A DNA stretch of 64,000 nt, from the NCBI RefSeq assembly GCF_021432085.1, contig NZ_CP090366.1:992001-1056000 (forward strand), read 5' to 3'. The stretch is from Stutzerimonas kunmingensis (lineage in GTDB: Bacteria; Pseudomonadota; Gammaproteobacteria; Pseudomonadales; Pseudomonadaceae). Shown here piece after piece: positions 53,102-63,438 of the stretch (position 1 is the stretch's first letter; each line of letters starts with the position of its first letter). A program made the position numbers and the translations under genes. The notes below the pieces were generated by a model. It was not told the DNA's origin. It searched no databases and saw only the letters and a list, made by a program, of their open reading frames with translations.

Positions 53102-54046
53102 TCAATGTTCGGACGCTGCGCTGCGTTTCGCGCGCCATTGGCCGTACTCGAATATCAGTACGACGATCATGGCTAGAGCGAAGGGCAGTAGCAGATAGAA
53201 ACCGCGGAACACGATGAGTGCTGCCAGCACATCCACCGTGGGAATTTCCGGAAGGGCGGCTACGAAGGTCAGCTCCAGCACACCGAGCCCGCCGGGTGCG
53301 TGGGACAGCAATGCCAGGGTGAAGGAGGCGAGGAATACGCCAAGGACGGTCAGATAGCCCGGGCTGTGTTCCGGCGGCAGCGCGAAGTAGATGATCGCCG
53401 CGGCGCAGAGCAGCTCAAGCGGGCCCGCCAGCAGCTGACGGCCGACGATCGGCAGTCGCGGGTACTCGATGTGCCATTTTCCCAGCCGCCACGGTGGCAA
53501 CTGACGCCATGCGCCGAACGCATAGAGCGCGACCAGCATGAGCAGGGTCGAACCGACGGCGATGGATACCCAGCTGTCGCTATCGACAGCCCGATGAAGA
53601 AGCTGCGGTTTCAGAATCAGCACGGCACCCCCGGCAAGCAGGGTGCCGAGCGCGAAGGTCAGCGAGCAGAAGACGATCAGGATGCCGATTTCCTGGGGCG
53701 TCAGGCCCCGGCTGCGGTAGGCGCGATAGCGCACCAGGGCGCCGGAAAACACCGATGCGCCGATGTTGTGCGCCAGCGCGTAGGTGGTGAAGGAACAGAG
53801 TGCGATGAACCACCAGGACATCTTCTTGCCCAGATGAGCCATCGCGATGCGGTCGTACCAGGCCAGCGCGACATAGGCGCCCAGGGTCGACAGCGCGGCC
53901 AGCAGCCAACGCCGCGCGCCGATCGCCTGCAGGCTGTCGGTAAGCTCGCTGAGCGAGATGTTGCGCACTTCGTGGTACAGCAGGTAGCCGGACAGCAGCA
54001 CGGCCAGGACTCCGATGAGGGTCCAGGCGACATCGCTCCGCTTCAT
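53102..54046 (-). CDS. YbhN/UPF0104-type (lysylphosphatidylglycerol synthase TM-like) membrane protein
   Basis: 314 aa from ATG 54046 (GGAGCC 8 bp upstream). About eight helices. Family wording: ALSTLGAYVALAWYDRIAMAHLGKK, TTYALAHNIGASVFSGALVRYRAYRSRGLT and LLSHAPGGLGVLELTF. It resembles the flippase part of MprF, but has no aminoacyl-transferase domain; lipid transport is inferred. Confidence 0.82.
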   Translation of the reverse strand: MKRSDVAWTLIGVLAVLLSGYLLYHEVRNISLSELTDSLQAIGARRWLLAALSTLGAYVALAWYDRIAMAHLGKKMSWWFIALCSFTTYALAHNIGASVFSGALVRYRAYRSRGLTPQEIGILIVFCSLTFALGTLLAGGAVLILKPQLLHRAVDSDSWVSIAVGSTLLMLVALYAFGAWRQLPPWRLGKWHIEYPRLPIVGRQLLAGPLELLCAAAIIYFALPPEHSPGYLTVLGVFLASFTLALLSHAPGGLGVLELTFVAALPEIPTVDVLAALIVFRGFYLLLPFALAMIVVLIFEYGQWRAKRSAASEH

Positions 54047-54418
54047 AATCACGTGGCTCCTTGATGGAAGAGGATTGGCCACGTCTTGCGCTGAAGCACA
54101 CTCATCCCTGATCGACCGCCATGCCAAACCTCCACCTGTTCTCGAATCGTCAAACAATCGGCAGCTGGCGGCCGGTTTTGTTCAGTTTTTCACCCGAGTG
54201 GTCTTCTCGCTCGGACCGGCAGGAGGAGGTTCCGCTTGGATTGGTATCCCGCAGGAGAGCGCCGATGCCTGGGCGGTCGTCTGGGCATCGGTAGCCTGAG
54301 GCGATGCTGTGCATGTGGTGCAGGGGATGTAGAAGCGGTGCCAGTGCGGTGCTTGCCTGGAGATGGGGATGTCGACTGTTGTCAGGGATTGGAAGCCTGC
54401 GGGGACGGTAGGGCGCGG
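54047..54418. other. Non-coding stretch between the YbhN-like gene and the hybrid kinase gene
   Basis: About 370 bp without a supported gene. It holds the promoter of the YbhN-like gene and, at 54262-54291, a CCGATGCC/GGCATCGG hairpin lying about 130 bp beyond the kinase stop. Nothing else was recognised. Confidence 0.5.
54262..54291 (-). terminator. Possible terminator of the hybrid kinase gene
   Basis: CCGATGCC and GGCATCGG are exact complements across a 14-nt loop, downstream of the minus-strand kinase gene; no T-run. Confidence 0.4.
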
Positions 54419-57268
54419 TCAGTCGACGCTCTCTGCCTGCTTGACGCGAACCCAGTGGTCGACAAGTTCGCGCAGGTTCGAGAGTTCCACCGGCTTGGCC
54501 ATATGACCGTCCATGCCTGCTTCTCGCGCGCGGTCGCGGTGCTCGCTGAGGATATGCGCAGTCAGGGCAACGACGGGAGTACGCCGGCGCGCATTCCTGA
54601 CTTCCCATTCACGCAGCTGGTGGGTGGCCTGAAAGCCGTCGAGCACGGGCATCTCGCAATCCATCAGGACCAGGTCATACGGCTGCGCCTTGATCGCCTC
54701 CAGCGCCTCTTCGCCGTTGCAGGCGGTGTCCGGTTGCAGGTTGAGTTTGTTCAACATGCCGCGGATAACCTTGGTGGAAATACTGTTGTCCTCGGCGACC
54801 AGGATGCGGAAGTCACTAGGGACTTCGAGCGCGGGCAGGTTCTGCGGCACCGTTGCCTGGCGCTGCTGGGTGCCCGGCTGGCGCTGCGCGAGTTCGTCAG
54901 CCAAGGTGGTCTTCAGCGTGTAACCGGCGACCGGTTTGGCGAGGATGCGCTTGATACCCGCATTGCGCGCAATGATCTTGCTCGGTGCGCTGCTCATGCC
55001 GGTGAGCATGATCAGCAGGACGTCATGGTTGAGGCTGTAATCTTCCTTGATCTTGCTCGCCAGCTGCATACCGGTCATGCCGGGCATGTCCTGATCGAGC
55101 AGGACCACATCGAAGTATTCCTTGAGGTGCGCCTTGGTCCGCAGCAGGGCCAACGCCTCCTTGCCCGACGCAACGGCGCTAACCTCCAGGCCCCAGCCGC
55201 TGCATTGCTGGACCAGTACCTTGCGGCAGGTGTCGTTGTCATCGACGATCAGCAGGCGAGTGCCTTGCAGTGGCCCGTCCAGGTCGGCATTGCTCTGCGC
55301 CAGCCCTTCACTGGCCAGCGGCAGGCTGATCCACAAGGTGTTGCCCTGGCTGGTGCCAGTCTGGATACCGAAATCACCATCCATCAGTTGCACCAGCTGG
55401 CGCGCGATGATCAGCCCCAGGCGCCCGCCATGGCGTGTCGCCGCAAGAAAGTCATGACTGTCGACTGCGGCATTGAGCAGTGCGTCGCGCTCGTACGCCT
55501 CGAGTGGACGCCCACTATCCTGCACGGTGATGCGCAGGCGCGGGCTCTCGGGCGGTCCGTCGACCGCGGCGATCAGCAGCACCTCGCCCTCGTCGGTCTG
55601 CTTGAAGGCATTCTCCAGCAGGTTGAGAAGGGTCTGGCGCAGACGGGTCGGATCGCCGGTCACGACCTGCGGCAGCTGCGGCTGGATAAAGCTGATCAGC
55701 TCGACCTTCTGCTGTTCGGCCTTGGCGCGGAAGATGCTCAGACAGTCTTCGATCAGCGCGTTGAAATCGAACTGCACGTCATCCAGCTCGATCTGGCCAG
55801 ATTCCAGCTTGGAAATGTCGAGAATCTCGTTGATCAGATTGAGCAGTTCGTTGCCGGAGCTATGAATCGTCTGGACGTAGTCGCGTTGCTTGGCCGACAG
55901 CGATGTGCCCAGCAGCAACTCGCTCATGCCCAGCACGCCGTTCATTGGCGTTCTCAGTTCATGGCTGATCTTGGACAGGAAATCGGCCTTGGTCTTGAGT
56001 TCCGCGCTGCTGACGGCCGCTGCGGTGAATTGGGTGCGGCTGTCGGTCTGGCGCTGCCGTTGACGTTCGAGCAGGGCAAAGCTGAGTAGTAGCCCTGCGA
56101 GGGTCGCGAGGCTGAACAGGCCGCCAGTCAGCCAGCCCGGGTCGAGCTGGTCGAAGCCCAGCAACATGGGCATGAAGAAGATCATGCCTACGTTGAACAG
56201 GGTCGTTCCGGCCACCACCAGGCGCGCCGGCTGATAGCCCTGGCGCCAGTGATAGATCGCGACGAACAGAGTGCTGCACGATGCGGCCAGCACCAGCGAA
56301 TAGATCAGCCAGCTGTACCACGGCCACTGACCGAGCAGGATGCTGGCTGCCAGCGCCAGTACCAGGTTGAGTTCGATGCCCAACAGCCAGGTGATCCAGG
56401 TTCGCCTGCGGTGATGGAAGAAACCCAGCGTGTAGCCGAGCAGCGCGGCGCTGGCGGCCATCGCCGACAGGTCGGCGATCAGCGGCTGACTGTAGGTCAG
56501 CCAGGGCAGCCACGCCGCCATGACCCCGAGATTGGCCATGGCGCAGGCCAGCAGGGCGCCGTGCAGCAGGCTCAGCCAGATATGCGTGTAGCTGAGCGTG
56601 TAGGCAAAGCGCAGCAGGTTGTAGATCATCAACAAGGCCAGTGCTCCGAAGAGCGCGCCGAATAGGTAGGCAGGCTTGCTCAGGCTGACCAGGCCGGCTT
56701 CATCGATGGTCTTGAACCAGGTCATCACCGGATGGCTGGACTGCAGGCGGATATAGGCCTCGCGTGGCTGCCCGTCATTGGGAAGGCTGAACAGGTACGC
56801 CCGGTTGGGCAGTGGCCGGGCGCTGAAGGGGCGAAGTTCCCCGGTCGCCGTATGCTGCTCGAGCTTGCCGTCACGCAGCAGGTAGAAGTCCAGATACTGC
56901 ACTCGCGGTGCAAACAGCCACAGCCACTTCGGTCGTGTCAGTGACGGCAGGCTGACCTGCAGCCAGACGGCTCGGTCGCTGGCCGGAGCGCTGTAGGAGA
57001 GTTTTTCGAGACGCTGGAACAGTGCGCGCTGGGAAACCACCTCGTCGAGCGTAAGCCCTCCCGACTGGTCGATCAGCATGCGCCAGTTCTGTGGCACGGA
57101 ATTGGGTGGAGCGGATAGTGCTGGGGAGGGCGGCGACTGGGTAATGGACGCCAGGGCCGGAAGCGGGATCAGGTTGATCAGCAGCAGGCCGAAGAAAACA
57201 GCGATGGCAATCCGGAGCCGACCCACTTGAGAAGTCCGTTCATGTGTGTGACGGCCGATTATAGCCAT
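54419..57268 (-). CDS. retS: RetS-like hybrid sensor histidine kinase
   Basis: About 949 aa from ATG 57268 (GTG 57226 is an alternative). N-terminal signal/TM, a periplasmic 7TMR-DISM extracellular domain (about 60-200) and a 7-TM segment. HisKA has the phospho-acceptor His in SKISHELRTPMNG. The HATPase and two receiver domains follow (first GTRLLIVDDN...LLDQDMPGMTG; second FRILVAEDN...LMDCEMPVLDG). Double receivers and the retS-purD-purH-fis neighbourhood match P. aeruginosa RetS, which antagonises GacS. The G1 box reads DSGRP in place of DxGxG. Confidence 0.88.
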   Translation of the reverse strand: MAIIGRHTHERTSQVGRLRIAIAVFFGLLLINLIPLPALASITQSPPSPALSAPPNSVPQNWRMLIDQSGGLTLDEVVSQRALFQRLEKLSYSAPASDRAVWLQVSLPSLTRPKWLWLFAPRVQYLDFYLLRDGKLEQHTATGELRPFSARPLPNRAYLFSLPNDGQPREAYIRLQSSHPVMTWFKTIDEAGLVSLSKPAYLFGALFGALALLMIYNLLRFAYTLSYTHIWLSLLHGALLACAMANLGVMAAWLPWLTYSQPLIADLSAMAASAALLGYTLGFFHHRRRTWITWLLGIELNLVLALAASILLGQWPWYSWLIYSLVLAASCSTLFVAIYHWRQGYQPARLVVAGTTLFNVGMIFFMPMLLGFDQLDPGWLTGGLFSLATLAGLLLSFALLERQRQRQTDSRTQFTAAAVSSAELKTKADFLSKISHELRTPMNGVLGMSELLLGTSLSAKQRDYVQTIHSSGNELLNLINEILDISKLESGQIELDDVQFDFNALIEDCLSIFRAKAEQQKVELISFIQPQLPQVVTGDPTRLRQTLLNLLENAFKQTDEGEVLLIAAVDGPPESPRLRITVQDSGRPLEAYERDALLNAAVDSHDFLAATRHGGRLGLIIARQLVQLMDGDFGIQTGTSQGNTLWISLPLASEGLAQSNADLDGPLQGTRLLIVDDNDTCRKVLVQQCSGWGLEVSAVASGKEALALLRTKAHLKEYFDVVLLDQDMPGMTGMQLASKIKEDYSLNHDVLLIMLTGMSSAPSKIIARNAGIKRILAKPVAGYTLKTTLADELAQRQPGTQQRQATVPQNLPALEVPSDFRILVAEDNSISTKVIRGMLNKLNLQPDTACNGEEALEAIKAQPYDLVLMDCEMPVLDGFQATHQLREWEVRNARRRTPVVALTAHILSEHRDRAREAGMDGHMAKPVELSNLRELVDHWVRVKQAESVD

Positions 57269-57342
57269 GCCTTTGTCGGCCTGTAATGCGTGCGGCAGCG
57301 ATAAAACTTGGCGCCGCACGCATTCCTGGCGCCTGGCTACGC

Positions 57343-58635
57343 TCAGCTGTCGCCCAGCTCCCGGGAGATGGCGCGATAGCCGATATCTTTGCGATAGAAA
57401 CAGCCATTCCAGAGGATTTTTTCCGCCAGACGGTATGCCTGCTGCTGCGCCTCGGAGACGGTGCGGCCGATGGCCGTTGCGCAAAGCACGCGGCCACCGG
57501 CGGTGACGACCTGGCCCTGGTCGTTCAGAGCGGTACCGGCATGAAACACCTTGCCATCCAGCGCAGCGGCATCGTCCAGCCCTTCGATCACATCGCCCTT
57601 GGCGTAATCGCCCGGGTAGCCGCCAGCAGCCAGCACCACGCCGACGGTCGGGCGCGGATCCCAGGTCGCCTCGACCTTGTTCAGCGCCTTGGCCAGCGCG
57701 GCTTCGACCAGCAGCACCAGCGAGGATTCGAGGCGCACCATGATCGGCTGGGTTTCCGGGTCGCCGAAGCGGCAGTTGAACTCGATGACCTTGGGCTTGC
57801 CGGCCTTGTCGATCATCAGTCCGGCGTACAGGAAGCCGGTGTAGACATTGCCTTCGGCAGCCATGCCGCGCACGGTCGGGTAGATCACCTCGTCCATCAC
57901 GCGCTTATGCACATCGGCGGTGACCACCGGAGCCGGCGAATAGGCGCCCATGCCGCCGGTGTTCGGGCCGCTGTCGCCGTCGCCGACGCGCTTGTGGTCC
58001 TGGCTGGTGGCCATCGGCAGCACGTTCTCGCCGTCGACCATGACGATGAAGCTGGCCTCTTCGCCATCCAGGAATTCTTCAATGACTACGCGCGCGCCGG
58101 CGTCGCCGAAGGCGTTGCCGGAGAGCATGTCGCGCACCGCTTCCTCGGCTTCGGCCAGGGTCATGGCGACGATCACGCCCTTGCCGGCGGCCAAGCCGTC
58201 GGCCTTGATGACGATCGGCGCGCCTTTTTCACGCAGGTAGGCCAATGCCGGCTCGACTTCGGTGAAGTTCTGGTAGTCGGCAGTGGGAATCGCGTGGCGC
58301 GCCAGGAAGTCCTTGGTGAAGGCCTTGGAGCCTTCCAGCTGCGCGGCGGCGGCGGTCGGTCCGAAGATGTCCAGGCCGCGCGAACGGAACAGGTCGACTA
58401 CGCCCTTCACCAGCGGTGCTTCCGGACCGACGATGGTCAGTTGTACGTTGGCAGCGGCAAAATCCGCCAGTTGCTCGATGGCCAGAACGTCGATGGCGAC
58501 GTTCTCGCACTTGGCTTCAGTGGCGGTGCCGGCGTTGCCCGGGGCGACGAAGACCTTGGCAACGCGTGGATCCTGCGCGACCTTCCAGGCCAGGGCGTGC
58601 TCGCGGCCGCCGCTGCCGATGATCAGTACATTCAT
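57343..58635 (-). CDS. purD: Phosphoribosylamine-glycine ligase
   Basis: ATP-grasp enzyme of purine synthesis, 430 aa. Signatures MNVLIIGSGGREHALAWK, VIKADGLAAGKGVIV, GGMGAYSPAP and FNCRFGDPETQ. ATG 58635 gives the canonical start. Downstream of purH and upstream of retS on the same strand. Confidence 0.98.
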   Translation of the reverse strand: MNVLIIGSGGREHALAWKVAQDPRVAKVFVAPGNAGTATEAKCENVAIDVLAIEQLADFAAANVQLTIVGPEAPLVKGVVDLFRSRGLDIFGPTAAAAQLEGSKAFTKDFLARHAIPTADYQNFTEVEPALAYLREKGAPIVIKADGLAAGKGVIVAMTLAEAEEAVRDMLSGNAFGDAGARVVIEEFLDGEEASFIVMVDGENVLPMATSQDHKRVGDGDSGPNTGGMGAYSPAPVVTADVHKRVMDEVIYPTVRGMAAEGNVYTGFLYAGLMIDKAGKPKVIEFNCRFGDPETQPIMVRLESSLVLLVEAALAKALNKVEATWDPRPTVGVVLAAGGYPGDYAKGDVIEGLDDAAALDGKVFHAGTALNDQGQVVTAGGRVLCATAIGRTVSEAQQQAYRLAEKILWNGCFYRKDIGYRAISRELGDS

Positions 58636-58669
58636 GTGTCTCTCCTGGGGGAGGGGCTTGCGGCCCATC

Positions 58670-58697
58670 GGTGGAAAACGCTGCGCGGTTTTCCACC
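58670..58697. repeat. Intergenic palindromic element between purH and purD
   Basis: GGTGGAAAAC and GTTTTCCACC, perfect 10-bp arms around an 8-nt loop, within the 236-bp purH-purD gap. Similar GGTGGAAAACGC...CGTTTTCCACC stems are common dispersed intergenic repeats in Pseudomonas genomes. It may also stop purH transcription. Confidence 0.6.
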
Positions 58698-58871
58698 CTA
58701 CGAGTCTGGTGTCGGGCTGTGCCCGGCGTATTCGAATCTTTCGGGTCGCGATGAAGCGTCTGGATGCAAGGCGGCGGGGGGCTCGACGAGCGCAGTTGCC
58801 TCGATGGCAATGAGCATCGGCGAGTCCGCCGCCAACGCCGCAGACGGGCGTTTCAGCGCGGCCATGTCACC

Positions 58872-60476
58872 TTAGTGGCGGAAGTGGCGCATGCCGGTGA
58901 ACACCATGGCAATGCCGGCTTCGTCAGCCGCGGCGATCACTTCGTTGTCACGCATCGAGCCGCCCGGCTGGATCACCGCGGTGATGCCGGCCTTGGCCGC
59001 ATTGTCGATGCCATCGCGGAACGGGAAGAAGGCGTCCGAGGCCATTACCGCACCCGGAACCGGCAGGCCGGCATGTTCGGCCTTGATCGCGGCGATGCGC
59101 GCGGAGTTGACGCGGCTCATCTGGCCGGCACCAACGCCGACGGTCTGGCGGTTCTTGGCGTAGACGATGGCGTTAGACTTGACGAACTTGGCCACTTTCC
59201 AGGCGAAGATCAGGTCATGGATTTCCTGCTCGGTCGGCGCGCGCTGGGTGACGATCTTCAGGTCTGCTTCGGTGATCATGCCGATGTCGCGGCTCTGGAT
59301 CAGCAGGCCGCCGTTGACGCGCTTGTAGTCCCAGCCCGGGCTACGCTCGGCCGGCCATTCGCCGCACTCGAGCAGGCGCACGTTGGCTTTGCTGGCGACG
59401 ACGTCGCGCGCGGCTTGAGAGACCCTGGGTGCGATGATCACCTCGACGAACTGACGCTCGACGATGGCCTGGGCGGTTTCGCCGTCCAGCTCGCGGTTGA
59501 AGGCGATGATGCCGCCGAACGCCGACTCGCTGTCGGTGGCGTAGGCCAGATCGTAGGCCTTGCGGATGCCGCCTTCATCTTCCGGTACCACGGCGACGCC
59601 GCAGGGGTTGGCATGCTTGACGATCACGCAGGCAGGCTTGGTGAAGCTCTTCACGCACTCCAGCGCGGCGTCGGTGTCGGCCACGTTGTTGAACGACAGC
59701 TCCTTGCCCTGCAGTTGCTTGGCAGTGGCGACGCAGGCTTCGTCCGGCTTTTCGACATAGAAGGCGGCCTGCTGGTGCGGGTTCTCGCCGTAGCGCATGT
59801 CCTGCGCCTTGATGAACTGCATGTTGTAGGTGCGCGGGAACAGGCTGCGATTTTCGGTGCTGAGCTGCTCGGTGCTCTGGTCGATACCGCCCAGGTAGTT
59901 GGCGATCATGCCGTCGTAGCCGGCGGTGTGCTCGAACGCCTTGAGCGCCAGGTCGAAGCGCTGGGCGTAGGTCAGCCCGCCGTTCTTCAAGTTGTCGACC
60001 ACTGCCGCGTAGTCCTCGGCATTGACCACGATGGCGACGTCCTTGTGGTTCTTCGCCGCGCTGCGGACCATGGTCGGGCCGCCGATGTCGATGTTCTCGA
60101 TGGCGTCCGGCAGGGTGCATCCGGGCTTGGCCACCGTGGCTGCGAACGGATAGAGGTTGACCGCCACCAGATCAATCGGCGCGATGCCATGCTCGGCCAT
60201 CACTGTGCCATCCAGGTCGCGGCGGCCGAGGATGCCGCCGTGGATCTTCGGGTGCAGGGTCTTCACCCGGCCGTCCATCATCTCCGGGAAGCCGGTGTAG
60301 TCGGCCACTTCGACAGCCGCGATGCCGTTGTCACGCAGCAGCTTGAAGGTGCCGCCGGTGGAGAGGATCTCGACGCCGAGGGCTTCGAGGTCGCGGGCGA
60401 AGTCGACGACGCCGGTCTTGTCGGACACGCTGATCAGCGCGCGGCGCACGGGAAGGCGGGTGGTATGGTCGGTCAT
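58872..60476 (-). CDS. purH: Bifunctional AICAR transformylase/IMP cyclohydrolase
   Basis: Last two steps of IMP synthesis, 534 aa. The N-terminal MGS-like cyclohydrolase domain has [33 protein letters not shown] and [15 protein letters not shown]. The C-terminal transformylase has [30 protein letters not shown] and the catalytic Lys-His pair there, plus [15 protein letters not shown]. It lies between purD and fis. Confidence 0.98.
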   Translation of the reverse strand: MTDHTTRLPVRRALISVSDKTGVVDFARDLEALGVEILSTGGTFKLLRDNGIAAVEVADYTGFPEMMDGRVKTLHPKIHGGILGRRDLDGTVMAEHGIAPIDLVAVNLYPFAATVAKPGCTLPDAIENIDIGGPTMVRSAAKNHKDVAIVVNAEDYAAVVDNLKNGGLTYAQRFDLALKAFEHTAGYDGMIANYLGGIDQSTEQLSTENRSLFPRTYNMQFIKAQDMRYGENPHQQAAFYVEKPDEACVATAKQLQGKELSFNNVADTDAALECVKSFTKPACVIVKHANPCGVAVVPEDEGGIRKAYDLAYATDSESAFGGIIAFNRELDGETAQAIVERQFVEVIIAPRVSQAARDVVASKANVRLLECGEWPAERSPGWDYKRVNGGLLIQSRDIGMITEADLKIVTQRAPTEQEIHDLIFAWKVAKFVKSNAIVYAKNRQTVGVGAGQMSRVNSARIAAIKAEHAGLPVPGAVMASDAFFPFRDGIDNAAKAGITAVIQPGGSMRDNEVIAAADEAGIAMVFTGMRHFRH

Positions 60477-60552
60477 TGACGTTTCCTAGAGGCTACAGGC
60501 TTGAGTCCGCGAAGGCGGCAGGTGCGGACAGCCGCGCCTGCCAGCTGCCGCG

Positions 60553-60873
60553 TCAGAGCAGGTCGTACTGTTTGAGTTTCTTGCGCAGGGTGCCGCGGTT
60601 CAGGCCCAGCAGCTCGGAAGCCTTGGTCTGGTTACCCTTGACGTAGTGCATCACGGTTTCCAGCAACGGCGCTTCCACTTCGGAGAGTACGAGGTTGTAA
60701 ACGTCCGTGACGTCTGCACCTTCGAGGCGGGCGAAATAGTTGTGCAGCGCTTTCTCGACGCTGCCTCGCAGCGTCTGCCCCGCTTCGCTCGGCGTGTTCA
60801 GGTGCTGCTTGAGGTTCACGTTGTCACTCACGGATGTTGTTCCACTTACCAATGTTTCATTCAACAGCGTCAT
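60553..60873 (-). CDS. fis: DNA-binding protein Fis
   Basis: Nucleoid-associated protein, 106 aa. The C-terminal helix-turn-helix has [20 protein letters not shown] and [13 protein letters not shown], with [17 protein letters not shown] before it. It overlaps the dusB stop by 4 nt, forming the conserved dusB-fis operon. Confidence 0.97.
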   Translation of the reverse strand: MTLLNETLVSGTTSVSDNVNLKQHLNTPSEAGQTLRGSVEKALHNYFARLEGADVTDVYNLVLSEVEAPLLETVMHYVKGNQTKASELLGLNRGTLRKKLKQYDLL

Positions 60874-61883
60874 GCGGCCACCTCTGTTCCATCCACCGAG
60901 CCAGGCCCTGAGCGTTGTTCGGCAAAGAACTGCTGAATGCTGAAGGCCTGTGCATCCCTGTCTTCCAGATGATTGAAACGGGCGCGGAAGTCCCGCGCGC
61001 CCGGCAGTGTTGCGAGATACCAGCCCGCGTGCTTGCGGGCGATACGGACTCCCATCACCTCGCCATAGAATTCATGCAGCGCCTGCACATGCTCCAGCAG
61101 GGTGCTTTCAACTTCGTCCAGCGTCGGCGCCGCGAGCAGCTCGCCGGTGCGCAGATAATGCTCCACTTCGCGAAAGATCCACGGGCGACCCTGCGCCGCA
61201 CGTCCGATCAACAGGCCGTCCGCTCCGGTTGCCTGTAGTACCTGGGCCGCCTTGTGCGGCGAATCGATATCGCCATTGGCGAACACCGGAATCGACACCG
61301 CCTGCTTGATGGCGGCGATGGTGTCGTACTCGGCTTCGCCGGTGTACAGGTCGGCGCGGGTGCGGCCGTGAACGGCAAGTGCTGCGATGCCCGATTGCTC
61401 GGCGATACGCGCGACGGTCAGGCCGTTCTTGTTCTGCCGATCCCAGCCGGTGCGAATCTTCAACGTCACCGGAACGGTCACGGCACCGACCACGGCTTCG
61501 AGGATATCCGCGACCAGCTTCTCGTCACGCATCAACGCCGAGCCGGCGGCCTTATTGCAGACCTTCTTTGCCGGGCAGCCCATGTTGATGTCGATGATCT
61601 GCGCCCCCAGCTCCACATTGCGCTGCGCCGCCTCGGCCAGCATCTGCGGGTCGCCACCGGCGATCTGCACTGAGCGGGGTTCGGGCTCGTCCGCATGGGG
61701 AATGCGCAGGCGAGATTTGCGACTGTTCCACAGACGCACATCGCTGGTGAGCATTTCCGAGACCACCAGGGCCGCGCCGAAGCGGCGGCACAACTGGCGG
61801 AACGGCTGATCGGTCACGCCGGCCATGGGCGCGAGGATCAATCGATTGGTCAAGGTGTAAGGGCCGATGCGTACCGCTGACAT
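60870..61883 (-). CDS. dusB: tRNA-dihydrouridine synthase DusB
   Basis: FMN-dependent enzyme reducing uridines in tRNA, 337 aa. TIM-barrel signatures: [15 protein letters not shown], the catalytic Cys in [42 protein letters not shown], and FANGDIDSP with [15 protein letters not shown]. First gene of the dusB-fis operon. Confidence 0.97.
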   Translation of the reverse strand: MSAVRIGPYTLTNRLILAPMAGVTDQPFRQLCRRFGAALVVSEMLTSDVRLWNSRKSRLRIPHADEPEPRSVQIAGGDPQMLAEAAQRNVELGAQIIDINMGCPAKKVCNKAAGSALMRDEKLVADILEAVVGAVTVPVTLKIRTGWDRQNKNGLTVARIAEQSGIAALAVHGRTRADLYTGEAEYDTIAAIKQAVSIPVFANGDIDSPHKAAQVLQATGADGLLIGRAAQGRPWIFREVEHYLRTGELLAAPTLDEVESTLLEHVQALHEFYGEVMGVRIARKHAGWYLATLPGARDFRARFNHLEDRDAQAFSIQQFFAEQRSGPGSVDGTEVAA

Positions 61884-61943
61884 GAAGATTCCCTGCTTGG
61901 GGCCTGCTTGTTAGGTAGATCGGGACTGCAAAAAAGGGTGGGC

Positions 61944-61972
61944 ATAATACCCGCTACGCATGACGGGTTAAA
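61944..61972 (-). promoter_or_regulatory. Sigma-70 promoter of dusB-fis
   Basis: On the minus strand TTTAAC, a 17-bp spacer, TATTAT, ending 61 bp before the dusB ATG. The -10 is a good match (5 of 6) and the spacing is optimal. A GC-rich tract directly downstream of the -10 could act as a stringent discriminator, but this is not certain. Confidence 0.7.
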
Positions 61973-62084
61973 GGCTGTTTTGAACAAATTCTGAACAGTG
62001 GTCGCCTTATCGCCGGGAGTTTGGACACGCCCGCCGCCCGCGCGATGAGCGCCGGCGGCGGCAGTCTGAACTGCAAGCTCGTCG

Positions 62085-63329
62085 TTATTTGGGCGAATGG
62101 AAACTCAGGCTGTAGTTAACCGCCTTTGCGCCCGGGTCGAGGATATCCAAGGCGATATGGATGGGAACCTGCGGTGGCATCTGGGCCTGTCCTGCCAGTT
62201 CTCCAGAAAGATATTCGCTGGGCTTGAAACTGCGGCTGGCGATCAGTTTGCCGTTGAGGTCGGCAAAGCGGATTTCCAAAAGCGGAAACGGCTGTGCAAA
62301 GGCCGCGCGGTTGTAGAGGATCGCGTCGACGACCAGCGCGCCGGTGAACTCGGGATGGCTGCGCACCACCAGGTTGCTGCTCTTGATCTGGCCAATGTCG
62401 ACCAGGGCCGGCAGTTCGCAGCCAACGGTCGGGCAGATACGCTCGAACCAGCTGCGATACTGCTGCTGCCTCGACAGCTCATCGTAGTTGTAGGCAACGT
62501 ACTGGGTACCCAGCGCAAGCAGTGCCAACAGGTTCAGTACGCTCCAGCCGAGCCAGCGTCCCCAGGGTTTCTTCGCTTCCTGCCAGTCCAGTTGCAGTGG
62601 CTCATCGTCGAGCTCGAACAGCGGCTCGTCGCGCAGGTCGGGCTCGCGGCGTGTCGCTGCAGGATCTACGGCAGGGGCGAGCTGTTCGGAAGCCGATGGC
62701 CTTGCCAGTTCAGGTTCGACCCTTTCGTCGTGCGCCTGCTGGGCCTCGGCGATCGCGAGCGGCGTGGGACTGGCTGCCAATGGGCTCAGCGGTTGCGGAG
62801 ACTCCGAGGTGACCGGGGTGAAGCTGACCACCTCATCGCTCGGGCTCGCCGGCGACTGCGTGACGCCTTGTTCGGCGCTCAGCAGGATCTCGGCCCAGCT
62901 TTCGTCCTGCGTGGAGGATATCTCCGGTAGCGGATCGCGAGGCCTGGTTGCCCCGTCGCCGTTGGCTTCGAGGCTGAGCAGGTCGCGAGATAATTCGCGC
63001 TCCTGCCGCTCCAGTTTGGCCAGCTCTTCGTCCAGGTCGAGGCTGTCCAGGTCCAGGTCATCGTGAATCCACAGCGTTTCATCGGCCTTGGCGGTTGGCG
63101 CCGGCATGGTAGCCCTGGGATGCTCGGTAGCCTGCGTCTGGATCGACTTGTCGAGGGGAGTTGTCAGTGGTTGCGTTGGGTCCAGCTCATCGCGCAGCAG
63201 ATGATGGGCGGCGTTGAAGACTTCCATGCAGGCGCCGCAACGCACTGCGCCGCGGGCCGCGCGCAACTGGCTGCGGGCGACGCGAAAGCGGGTGCTGCAG
63301 TTGGGGCACTGGGTGATGAAGCTGGTCAT
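62085..63329 (-). CDS. Zinc-ribbon/DUF3426 membrane protein
   Basis: 414 aa. The N-terminal MJ0042-type zinc ribbon is CPNCSTRFRV...CGACMEVF (four Cys, about 8-34). A long acidic, low-complexity linker (about 60-245) follows, then one TM helix (WLGWSVLNLLALLALGTQYV, about 252-272) and a C-terminal DUF3426 domain with CPTVGCELP and VVRSHPEF. The function of such proteins is not established. It sits just downstream of prmA, as in P. aeruginosa. Confidence 0.88.
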   Translation of the reverse strand: MTSFITQCPNCSTRFRVARSQLRAARGAVRCGACMEVFNAAHHLLRDELDPTQPLTTPLDKSIQTQATEHPRATMPAPTAKADETLWIHDDLDLDSLDLDEELAKLERQERELSRDLLSLEANGDGATRPRDPLPEISSTQDESWAEILLSAEQGVTQSPASPSDEVVSFTPVTSESPQPLSPLAASPTPLAIAEAQQAHDERVEPELARPSASEQLAPAVDPAATRREPDLRDEPLFELDDEPLQLDWQEAKKPWGRWLGWSVLNLLALLALGTQYVAYNYDELSRQQQYRSWFERICPTVGCELPALVDIGQIKSSNLVVRSHPEFTGALVVDAILYNRAAFAQPFPLLEIRFADLNGKLIASRSFKPSEYLSGELAGQAQMPPQVPIHIALDILDPGAKAVNYSLSFHSPK

Positions 63330-63438
63330 GCGTCTTTCCGCGCGAAGGTGCCGGCTAGTCTAGCGTATGCCAGTCGCGCAGCGGCAGGGGCTGCGGCGCC
63401 TGTTGTGCAAGTGTGCGGGCGAGGTCGCAAGGCGCTGC

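Noticed and set aside
54236-60479. Three long plus-strand frames (617, 529, 571 codons) over the RetS-like gene, purD and purH
   Set aside because: Reverse-strand shadows of firmly identified genes; no ribosome sites or family motifs.
62015-62084. GC-rich inverted repeats after the DUF3426 gene as a terminator
   Set aside because: Imperfect CCGCC/GGCGG pairing is common in this GC-rich DNA and there is no T-run, so no confident call is made.
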